Shown in pieces: positions 1-5,182 of a DNA stretch of 5,182 nt. The stretch covers positions 1-5,182 of the forward strand of contig JAEWDG010000306.1 in assembly GCA_023390215.1 (NCBI GenBank), given 5' to 3'. A program made the translations under genes and the position numbers. Position 1 is the first letter of the stretch; the number at the start of each line of letters is the position of its first letter. The notes beneath the pieces were generated by a model, which saw nothing but the letters and a program-made list of their open reading frames with translations, searched no databases and was not told where the DNA came from. This DNA is from Bacteroidota bacterium (lineage in GTDB: Bacteria; Bacteroidota; Bacteroidia; Chitinophagales; Chitinophagaceae).

Positions 1-351
1 GCCCAGCCTTATGGTACATAATTTTTTTACATTCAGTTCGAAGCCTGCGGTTTTTAAATTATGCTTCAAAAAAGAATAATCAAAATTCACATTATGCGCC
101 ACAAATATGCAGTCTTTAAGTATCGCGTAGATCTCTTCCGCGATCTCTTCAAAGAAGGGAGCACCCTGAACCATTTCATCAGATATACCAGTAAGCGCTT
201 TTATGTAAACGGGTATAGACTGACCTGGATTTACCAGGCTATGATATTGGTCTATTATCTTTTCACCATCGTGAACACAGATCGCGATCTCCGTTATACC
301 ATGCGAAGCGGCATGTCCACCGGTAGTTTCTATATCAACGATCGCGTACAT
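1..351 (-). CDS. DnaQ-type DEDDh 3'-5' exonuclease, N-terminal part (runs off left edge)
   Basis: Translating the minus strand from the ATG at 351-349 gives 117 uninterrupted codons to the window edge. The protein opens MYAIVDIETTGG, the Exo I motif of DnaQ-fold exonucleases with metal-binding D6 and E8. A GITEIAI segment (18-24) follows, then NPGQSIP and LTGIS (about 41-57), which are family hallmarks. Exo II is AHNVNFDYSFL (85-95) with D91. The Exo III histidine and aspartate would lie beyond the edge. The family removes nucleotides from DNA 3' ends, as the proofreading epsilon subunit of DNA polymerase III or as a stand-alone repair nuclease. In Bacteroidota a very similar N-terminus is often fused to a UvrC/Cho-like GIY-YIG nuclease domain; whether that holds here cannot be seen. 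The gene is divergent from valS. No Shine-Dalgarno precedes the start, but the ATG lies directly before Exo I, as expected. Confidence 0.9.
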   Translation of the reverse strand, partial: MYAIVDIETTGGHAASHGITEIAICVHDGEKIIDQYHSLVNPGQSIPVYIKALTGISDEMVQGAPFFEEIAEEIYAILKDCIFVAHNVNFDYSFLKHNLKTAGFELNVKKLCTIRLG

Positions 352-457
352 TAAGCAGGCAATTTACTAACATATTTAGTTTTTAACGCAAACTCCTTAT
401 GAAATTTTAAGCCCTCCCCTTTTCAACACTTATTTTTGCAGCCCAACTAACCTGAAG
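352..457. promoter_or_regulatory. Divergent intergenic region between exonuclease gene and valS
   Basis: This 106-bp AT-rich spacer must carry promoters for both flanking genes. On the plus strand a clear -7 match is present (separate entry). On the minus strand I see only imperfect matches: TATGTTAG (complement of 367-374) has one mismatch to TAnnTTTG, and a TTTG (complement of 389-392) lies just 14 bp upstream, which is shorter than the usual spacing. The exonuclease promoter is therefore not resolved. There is no Shine-Dalgarno before either start, and no leader long enough for a T-box or riboswitch ahead of valS. Confidence 0.45.
431..438 (+). promoter_or_regulatory. Putative Bacteroidota -7 promoter element for valS
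   Basis: TATTTTTG matches the Bacteroidota housekeeping-sigma -7 consensus TAnnTTTG at every fixed position. It ends 19 bases before the valS ATG, so transcription would start at about 443-446 with a leader of only 12-15 nt. The matching -33 TTTG is not clear; the closest T-run, 405-408, is TTTT at a 22-bp spacing. The same octamer lies at almost the same distance before ahcY in this window, which strengthens the call. Confidence 0.5.
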
Positions 458-3070
458 ATGATGGAATTGAGTAAAAATTTTGAGCCATCCGCAACCGACA
501 GCAAATGGTATGCGCATTGGATGAACAAAGGTTATTTCTATAGTAAACCCGACCATAGGGAGCCCTATACCATTGTAATTCCGCCCCCGAATGTAACCGG
601 CGTTTTGCATATGGGCCATTGCCTGAATAATACGATTCAGGACATCCTGATCCGTTGTGCGCGTATGTCGGGCAAGAATGCCTGCTGGGTGCCGGGAACG
701 GATCATGCTTCAATTGCCACGGAAGCTAAGGTGGTACAAATGCTGCGCGAAAGAGGCATCAGCAAATCAACTTTATCCCGTGATGAATTTCTTTCTTTCG
801 CATGGGAATGGAAAGAAAAATACGGCGGCATCATTCTTCAGCAGTTGAAAAAACTGGGTTGCAGCCTGGATTGGAACCGCACGTCATTTACCATGGATGA
901 TGATTATTACAAATCGGTGATCCGGGTTTTTAACGACCTCTATAAGAAAGGTTTGATCTACCGGGGTAAAAGGATGATCAACTGGGATGTACGGGCGTTG
1001 ACCGCTCTCAGCGATGAAGAGGTAATCCGCAAACAAACACAACAAAAACTATATTATCTAAAATATGATATTGATAACGGCAACGGTGAAACGATAACCA
1101 TCGCGACCGTAAGACCCGAGACCATAATGGGTGATACTGCCATTTGCGTAAACCCCAATGATGACCGTTACAAACACCTGCATGGCAAGTATGCAAGGGT
1201 GCCTCTGATCAATCGCCGCATTCCGATCATCACTGATGAATATGTTACTACAGATTTCGGGACGGGAGCACTGAAAGTTACGCCGGCGCACGATATGAAC
1301 GATTACCAGCTCGGACAGAAACACAATCTGGAGATCGTAGATATTTTCAATGACAATGGAACACTTAATGAAGCAGCTCAAATTTTTATTGGCCTTGATC
1401 GCTTCGAAGCAAGAAAACAAATTGTTCCCGAACTGGAAAGCAAAGGCTATCTGGTAAAAACTGAAGATTACAGCAGTGAAGTAGGATACAGCGAAAGGAC
1501 GGACGTTGTTGTGGAACCGCGCCTGAGTTTGCAGTGGTGGGTAAGCATGCCTGAACTTTCAGAAAAAGCACTCGAAGTGGTGATGAATGGCGACATTCAA
1601 TTTCATCCTGCCAAGTTTAAAAACCTTTACCGCCATTGGATGGAAAACATCAAAGACTGGTGCATCAGCCGGCAGCTTTGGTGGGGACATCGCATTCCAG
1701 CCTGGTACGATGAGAAGGGGAACTATGTAGTTGCAACAAATGAAGCAGAAGCCTATGAAAAATATTACGAAAATTTTGGCGGCGATAACATCAAATTAAA
1801 ACAGGATGAAGATTGCCTGGACACCTGGTTCTCGAGCTGGCTCTGGCCTTTTGAGGTGTTTAAAGGTTTATCTGACCCTGGCAATAAAGATGTACAATAC
1901 TACTATCCTACCAATACCCTGGTAACAGCACCGGAGATCATTTTTTTCTGGGTTGCGCGAATGATCATAGCGGGTGAAGAATATATGCACGAGATCCCGT
2001 TTAAAGATGTATACTTTACGGGAATTGTAAGAGATAAACTCGGCAGGAAAATGAGTAAAAGCCTGGGAAATTCGCCCGACTTACTCGCCCTGATTGATAA
2101 ATATGGTGCTGATGCTGTTCGGTTTGGAATCATGATTGCCTCTCCTGCCGGTAATGACCTGTTATTTGATGAAAGCAGTTTGGAACAGGGAAGGAATTTC
2201 AATAATAAAATGTGGAATGCACTGAAATTGGTGAAGATGTGGGAAGGGAGGCAAATTGCAGATAAAAGCGGCGTTCCGGATTTCGCTGTGAGTTGGTTCG
2301 CCAGCAGGCTGGCCGAAGCACGCGCTGAAGTGGATCAGTTGATCAGTCAGTTCCGTTTATCAGAAGCGCTGAAAACCATTTACACATTGATTTGGGATGA
2401 TTTCTGTTCATGGTATCTGGAATGGGTTAAGCCGGGTTTTGAGCAACCCATACATACAGATACGTATCGCGCTACAATTAATTATTTTACCGAATTAATG
2501 CAGTTACTGCATCCGTTCATGCCGTTTATCTCGGAAGAGATCTATCAATTGCTTGAAAAAAGAGAAGATGATCTTTGCGTGAAACAATGGGGCATTCCGG
2601 GTGAACCTGACAAAGAAGTTCTATCAAAAGCTGACATGCTGAAACATGCAATTACCGGTGTAAGAGATGTGAGAAACAAACAACAACTTAAACCCAAAGA
2701 AACCGTTGAGCTGTATATTTCCACAGAGACCAGGGAGACCTATACCGGCATCCAGGAAATTCTTAAAAAGCAGGTAAACGCATCTGCTTTCAGTTTTGAT
2801 GAAGCACCCGCGAATTCCTCGACCGTACTGATCGGTAAGGATAAGTTCTTCATTAAATCGGAACAGGTGGTTGATGTGGCGAAACAAAAAACTGATATGG
2901 AAAAAGAGCTGGAGCATTTGCGGGGTTTCCTTGTATCGGTAGAAAAAAAACTGGGCAACGAGAAGTTTGTGCAGAATGCCAAACCTGAAGTCATTGAACT
3001 GGAAAGAAAAAAACAGTCAGATGCAATAACCAAAATCCGGATCATCGAAGAAAGCCTGGCTGCACTGTAA
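458..3070 (+). CDS. valS: Valyl-tRNA synthetase (ValRS), class Ia
   Basis: This cytoplasmic enzyme charges tRNA-Val with valine using ATP and hydrolyses misacylated Thr-tRNA-Val. The complete 870-residue protein has normal length for bacterial ValRS. Visible in order: PPPNVTGVLHMGH (42-54) with the HIGH-class signature HMGH at 51-54; WVPGTDHASIATE (77-89); the CP1 editing domain, about 195-350, with TVRPETIMGDTA (217-228) and ALKVTPAHDMND (271-282); WCISRQLWWGHRIPAWY (401-417); LDTWFSSWLWP (454-464); and KMSKS at 531-535. The anticodon-binding helical domain spans about 605-750, and a charged C-terminal coiled coil spans about 803-868. By analogy with Thermus ValRS, R219, T222, K273, D279 and D282 should line the editing pocket, so editing looks intact. 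No zinc cysteines follow WY417, as in E. coli ValRS. ATGs at 458 and 461 are both possible starts; the choice changes one residue. The gene is divergent from the exonuclease and followed 57 bp later by a small exported-protein gene. Confidence 0.98.
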   Translation: MMELSKNFEPSATDSKWYAHWMNKGYFYSKPDHREPYTIVIPPPNVTGVLHMGHCLNNTIQDILIRCARMSGKNACWVPGTDHASIATEAKVVQMLRERGISKSTLSRDEFLSFAWEWKEKYGGIILQQLKKLGCSLDWNRTSFTMDDDYYKSVIRVFNDLYKKGLIYRGKRMINWDVRALTALSDEEVIRKQTQQKLYYLKYDIDNGNGETITIATVRPETIMGDTAICVNPNDDRYKHLHGKYARVPLINRRIPIITDEYVTTDFGTGALKVTPAHDMNDYQLGQKHNLEIVDIFNDNGTLNEAAQIFIGLDRFEARKQIVPELESKGYLVKTEDYSSEVGYSERTDVVVEPRLSLQWWVSMPELSEKALEVVMNGDIQFHPAKFKNLYRHWMENIKDWCISRQLWWGHRIPAWYDEKGNYVVATNEAEAYEKYYENFGGDNIKLKQDEDCLDTWFSSWLWPFEVFKGLSDPGNKDVQYYYPTNTLVTAPEIIFFWVARMIIAGEEYMHEIPFKDVYFTGIVRDKLGRKMSKSLGNSPDLLALIDKYGADAVRFGIMIASPAGNDLLFDESSLEQGRNFNNKMWNALKLVKMWEGRQIADKSGVPDFAVSWFASRLAEARAEVDQLISQFRLSEALKTIYTLIWDDFCSWYLEWVKPGFEQPIHTDTYRATINYFTELMQLLHPFMPFISEEIYQLLEKREDDLCVKQWGIPGEPDKEVLSKADMLKHAITGVRDVRNKQQLKPKETVELYISTETRETYTGIQEILKKQVNASAFSFDEAPANSSTVLIGKDKFFIKSEQVVDVAKQKTDMEKELEHLRGFLVSVEKKLGNEKFVQNAKPEVIELERKKQSDAITKIRIIEESLAAL

Positions 3071-3127
3071 ACGTTAAATCAATTTCTGACCGCCTCAAAA
3101 ATGTCGTGAATCAGCTAATTTAGATCT

Positions 3128-3586
3128 ATGAAAAAACGTTTGGGACTAAGCATGTTGTTTTTGCTTATTGCGGGCTGTTGGAGTGTAATGGCGCAAAAGC
3201 CGGCAAACAAATACAAGCCTCCAAAACTCGTCACGCAGTTGGGAACTGCAAAGGATTCCGTAGCCCTTTCTCCGGAAGAAATCGGAAAGCTGGTGTCTAT
3301 GCCTTTGTTAATAACCGATGCGGCCGGCGGCAAATATGAAATCTCTTCCTATCAATTGGCATATAAACGTATGGCTTATGTGGAAGACGAAGAAACGGGA
3401 AAAGTCTCTCCGGCCAATTCTGTAGTAGCCGAACTATTCAGGCAGACGCCACTCTCTAAAATATGGATCATTCAGATCCAGGATCAGATCCACCAGGGAG
3501 AGTCACTAATATTTTTTGATGTGTTTGTAAAAGATGCTAAAGGCCGGATCCTGAGAGCGCCGGATCTCAAACTCGTTGCACAATAA
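3128..3586 (+). CDS. Small exported protein of unknown function
   Basis: I do not recognise this 152-residue protein. Its N-terminus is a clear Sec signal: basic MKKR, a hydrophobic core at 5-16, then CWSVMAQK. Cleavage after A22 (V-M-A before Q23) is typical of Bacteroidota periplasmic proteins. However, I14-A15-G16-C17 also fits a lipobox, so a lipoprotein anchored at C17 is possible. The mature part has a basic, proline-rich start (about 24-36), an acidic turn (EDEETG, 86-91), and a C-terminal run of alternating hydrophobics (about 111-151) ending VFVKDAKGRILRAPDLKLV, which suggests a small beta-sandwich domain. That last segment loosely recalls the C-terminal domains of GldM-like proteins, but the resemblance is too weak for a name. 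The gene starts 57 bp after valS and its end overlaps the acetyltransferase start by 11 bp, suggesting cotranscription. No Shine-Dalgarno is visible before the ATG. Confidence 0.85.
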   Translation: MKKRLGLSMLFLLIAGCWSVMAQKPANKYKPPKLVTQLGTAKDSVALSPEEIGKLVSMPLLITDAAGGKYEISSYQLAYKRMAYVEDEETGKVSPANSVVAELFRQTPLSKIWIIQIQDQIHQGESLIFFDVFVKDAKGRILRAPDLKLVAQ

Positions 3587-4100
3587 TTCATCGATCATAC
3601 GTGTAGCAGAAGCCGGAGATATCCCTTCGATCAGAAACCTTGCGCTGGAAATATGGCCCCTGGTATATAAAGAGATTATCTCAGAAGAACAGATCGGGTA
3701 CATGCTGAATCTCATGTACAGCGCGTCTTCTTTGTCCGGTCAGATGATTTCAAACAAACATCAGTTTCTAATTTTGGAAATTGAAGGACGACCATCCGGA
3801 TTCGCAGCTTATTCAAAAAAATCAGACCGGGAGCCAACTGTATTCCGGCTTCATAAATTATACCTGCTGCCCACTTTGCACGGCAAGGGATTCGGCAAAA
3901 AATTATTGACAGAAGTTGAGCAGGGCGCCAGGAAAGAGGGCGCGATGAAACTGGAGTTGAATGTAAACCGGAAAAATCCGGCATTTTACTTTTATACCAA
4001 AAACGGTTTCAACATCCTTCGGGAAGAAGATATTGATATCGGCGAAGGCTTTTTTATGACTGATTATGTAATGATCAAAGATCTTTACCAAACCAGCTGA
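3576..4100 (+). CDS. GNAT-family N-acetyltransferase, TTG start
   Basis: This is a predicted cytoplasmic acetyl-CoA-dependent acetyltransferase of 174 residues, the usual size of a single GNAT domain. It opens IIRVAEAGDIPSIRNLA (7-23), the usual beta1-alpha1 start of the fold. Motif A, the acetyl-CoA pyrophosphate-binding loop, is LYLLPTLHGKGFGKKLL (95-111), where HGKGFG fits the Q/R-x-x-G-x-G/A pattern with His in first position. Motif B follows as LELNVNRKNPAFYFYTKNGF (126-145), with N131 and the tyrosine-rich FYFYTKNGF. The substrate cannot be inferred. The start is inferred: the first in-frame ATG is codon 43, after essential fold elements, and an in-frame stop lies at 3552-3554. TTG at 3576 is the only standard start codon between them. 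It lies inside the last codons of the preceding gene, so translation is probably coupled. The 3' end overlaps the convergent Lrp/AsnC gene by 16 bp. Confidence 0.9.
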   Translation: MHNNSSIIRVAEAGDIPSIRNLALEIWPLVYKEIISEEQIGYMLNLMYSASSLSGQMISNKHQFLILEIEGRPSGFAAYSKKSDREPTVFRLHKLYLLPTLHGKGFGKKLLTEVEQGARKEGAMKLELNVNRKNPAFYFYTKNGFNILREEDIDIGEGFFMTDYVMIKDLYQTS

Positions 4101-4588
4101 TGGGTTTGTTTGATAATGCCCATTACGAATACGCTCTGCACATTTCCCATGTTTTCGATCTGGCTTAACCGATTGACGTGAAAATCGTAATAGCTATCCA
4201 TATTCTCTTCCACCACTTTCAGCATAAAATCATACGCTCCGGAAATATTATAACATTCAATAACTTCCGGTAGGGCCTGTACGGCTTTAATAAACCTCGC
4301 TCCCGCATTCCGGTTGTGTTCTTTAAGTGATACGTAACAGATAACCATTAATCCCCTCCTTACTTTGGTATGGTCGAGCAATGCGGCATATTGTTTTATT
4401 ACGCCCGTTTGCTCCAGCCGCTTGATACGCTCGTGAACCGGCGTGGTGCTGAGGTGAACTTTCTCCGCAATCTCTTTTACCGTAACCCTTGCATTTTGCT
4501 GTAATATTTTGAGGATCTCAATATCTGTTTTGTCCACTAAAGACGAAATACCAGTATTTTCTTCTCTATTTCCCTTTGAAACGGCCAT
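4085..4588 (-). CDS. Lrp/AsnC-family transcriptional regulator
   Basis: This 167-residue protein has the complete two-domain layout of leucine-responsive/feast-famine regulators. The N-terminal winged helix-turn-helix spans about 18-70: VDKTDIEILKILQQNARV (18-35), then VKEIAEKVHLSTTPVHERIKR (37-57), with recognition helix about 47-58. A linker leads to the RAM ligand-binding and oligomerisation domain (about 76-160), with the conserved turn GAYDFML (117-123) that helps form the amino-acid pocket. Family members bind DNA as dimers to octamers and respond to an amino acid; the effector here is unknown. The first about 15 residues are polar and variable. A GTG at codon 18 (4537-4535) is an alternative start, but it would remove part of the first HTH helix region, so the ATG at 4588 is preferred. 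The gene is divergent from ahcY and may regulate it and itself. Its 3' end overlaps the acetyltransferase gene. Confidence 0.95.
   Translation of the reverse strand: MAVSKGNREENTGISSLVDKTDIEILKILQQNARVTVKEIAEKVHLSTTPVHERIKRLEQTGVIKQYAALLDHTKVRRGLMVICYVSLKEHNRNAGARFIKAVQALPEVIECYNISGAYDFMLKVVEENMDSYYDFHVNRLSQIENMGNVQSVFVMGIIKQTHQLVW
4089..4108. terminator. Weak hairpin at the convergent gene ends
   Basis: CAAACC (4089-4094) pairs perfectly with GGTTTG (4103-4108) around an 8-base loop, and lies over the stop codons of both convergent genes. The stem is only 6 bp, and no real U-run follows on either strand (TTGATAAT to the right). It may be a weak bidirectional terminator or chance; no better terminator is visible between the genes. 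Confidence 0.2.
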
Positions 4589-4703
4589 AAAATCTATGTT
4601 TATTCTATATGATATCCAATTTAACTAATTTTATCCTGATTTTATTATTAACAGTAGGATATTTCACTGGAAGCTTATTTTTGTGATCTAAAATCAAATA
4701 AAT
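4589..4703. promoter_or_regulatory. Divergent promoter region between Lrp/AsnC gene and ahcY, possible operator
   Basis: This 115-bp spacer is strongly AT-rich, especially 4600-4651, as is usual for promoters and Lrp-type binding regions. On the minus strand TAAATTGG (complement of 4616-4623) has one mismatch to TAnnTTTG and would give the regulator a leader of about 20 nt. A short motif, TATCC, occurs at 4613-4617 and 4632-4636 and in inverted form (GGATA) at 4657-4661. The last two extend to a 6-bp inverted pair, TATCCT and AGGATA. These could be operator half-sites for the adjacent regulator, but such short words in AT-rich DNA may be chance. Confidence 0.35.
4676..4683 (+). promoter_or_regulatory. 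Putative Bacteroidota -7 promoter element for ahcY
   Basis: TATTTTTG is a perfect match to TAnnTTTG and ends 20 bases before the ahcY ATG, implying a start near 4688-4691 and a leader of about 13-16 nt. No good -33 TTTG is seen about 20 bp upstream, so strength may depend on an activator. It is identical to the element before valS. Confidence 0.5.
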
Positions 4704-5182
4704 ATGTCGACAATCGCCGAAAAAGGGATCGATTTTAAACTCGCTTACAAGGTAAAAGATATGAGCCTTGCTGAATGGGGTCGTAAGGAAATCAGGCTGG
4801 CTGAGGCTGAAATGCCGGGTTTGATGGCGCTCCGCAAAGAATATGGCGCTTCACAGCCCCTGAAAGGTGCGCGAATCGCCGGTTGCCTTCACATGACCAT
4901 TCAAACTGCTGTGTTGATTGAAACGCTGGTTGCTCTGGGTGCAGAGGTAAAATGGAGCAGTTGCAACATTTTTTCTACACAGGATCAGGCGGCTGCTGCA
5001 ATCGCTGCTGCAGGTATCGGAGTATATGCATGGAAAGGCCAGACCCTGGAAGAAGCCGACTGGTGCATTGAACAGACACTTTTCTTTGGTTCTCCCGATC
5101 GTCCGCTGAACATGATCCTTGATGATGGTGGTGATCTTACCATCTTCGTTTTCGATAAATATCCTGAACTGGTTTCAGGTAT
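4704..5182 (+). CDS. ahcY: S-adenosyl-L-homocysteine hydrolase, N-terminal part (runs off right edge)
   Basis: The reading frame from ATG 4704 is open for 159 codons to the window edge. The enzyme reversibly splits S-adenosylhomocysteine into adenosine and homocysteine with tightly bound NAD+, removing the product inhibitor of methyltransferases and feeding homocysteine back to methionine. The substrate-binding domain is clear: [19 protein letters not shown] (23-41), the CLHMT segment with H63, [15 protein letters not shown] (68-82), [17 protein letters not shown] (85-101) with C87/N88, and ILDDGGDLT (138-146). By analogy with human AHCY, H63, C87/N88 and D141 correspond to H55, C79/N80 and D131. 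The catalytic Glu, Lys and Asp further on and the NAD-binding Rossmann domain lie outside the window; the family is usually about 430-440 residues in Bacteroidota. [19 protein letters not shown] at the start is a normal N-terminus, supporting this ATG. It is divergent from the Lrp/AsnC regulator. Confidence 0.96.
   Translation, partial: MSTIAEKGIDFKLAYKVKDMSLAEWGRKEIRLAEAEMPGLMALRKEYGASQPLKGARIAGCLHMTIQTAVLIETLVALGAEVKWSSCNIFSTQDQAAAAIAAAGIGVYAWKGQTLEEADWCIEQTLFFGSPDRPLNMILDDGGDLTIFVFDKYPELVSG

Noticed and set aside
61..354. Plus-strand open frame of 97 codons at the left edge
   Set aside because: It is antisense to the exonuclease frame, which has clear Exo I and Exo II motifs; the plus-strand product shows no family features.
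411..424. Pyrimidine-rich tract upstream of valS
   Set aside because: Short and without symmetry or repeat structure; not enough to call a site.
401..457. Possible T-box or other leader control before valS
   Set aside because: The predicted leader is only about 12-15 nt, with no T-box sequence or specifier hairpin.
1670..1830. Loss of zinc-binding cysteines in the ValRS connective region
   Set aside because: E. coli-type ValRS enzymes also lack them; the flanking motifs are intact, so this is normal variation.
3116..3123. TAATTTAG just before the exported-protein start as a -7 element
   Set aside because: It has one mismatch and would place transcription start on the ATG itself, implying a leaderless mRNA; no -33 box supports it. 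Cotranscription from valS is simpler.
3465..3494. Dense GATC/GATCC words with CAGATCCA repeated 12 bp apart
   Set aside because: The repeat encodes the IQIQDQIHQ stretch of the exported protein; repeated Gln/Ile codons explain it without a regulatory or mobile-element role.
4077..4086. Perfect 10-bp palindrome AAAGATCTTT near the acetyltransferase end
   Set aside because: It has no loop and lies in coding sequence; a single 10-bp palindrome in 5 kb is not notable.

Overview
The window reads as ordinary chromosomal DNA of a Bacteroidota member, most likely near the Chitinophagaceae. That placement rests on remembered family resemblance of the ValRS and adenosylhomocysteinase proteins, the absence of Shine-Dalgarno sequences before starts, and two perfect matches to the Bacteroidota -7 promoter element TAnnTTTG. 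I could not run a search, so the family-level placement is inference.

Layout. At the left edge (1-351, minus strand) is the start of a DnaQ-type DEDDh exonuclease, running off the window. A divergent 106-bp spacer separates it from valS (458-3070), a complete valyl-tRNA synthetase. Next, on the same strand, come a small exported protein of unknown function (3128-3586) and a GNAT-fold acetyltransferase (3576-4100) that overlaps it by 11 bp and appears to use a TTG start. Facing them on the minus strand is an Lrp/AsnC-family regulator (4085-4588), whose 3' end overlaps the acetyltransferase by 16 bp. Across a 115-bp divergent spacer, ahcY (S-adenosylhomocysteine hydrolase) starts at 4704 and runs off the right edge.

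How the genes relate. valS, the exported protein and the acetyltransferase could form one transcript (gaps of 57 bp and -11 bp), but nothing ties their functions together. The most meaningful pairing is the Lrp/AsnC regulator divergent from ahcY. Such regulators often control themselves and the adjacent divergent gene, and ahcY is central to the methionine/SAM cycle, so control of SAH recycling by an amino-acid-sensing regulator is a reasonable hypothesis.

The two edge genes are open at the window boundary and were identified by direct translation. I saw no RNA genes, insertion sequences, CRISPR arrays, attachment sites or phage genes. No stretch over 300 bp lacks a gene. I did not find a convincing undescribed system; the findings are local points about gene structure and regulation.
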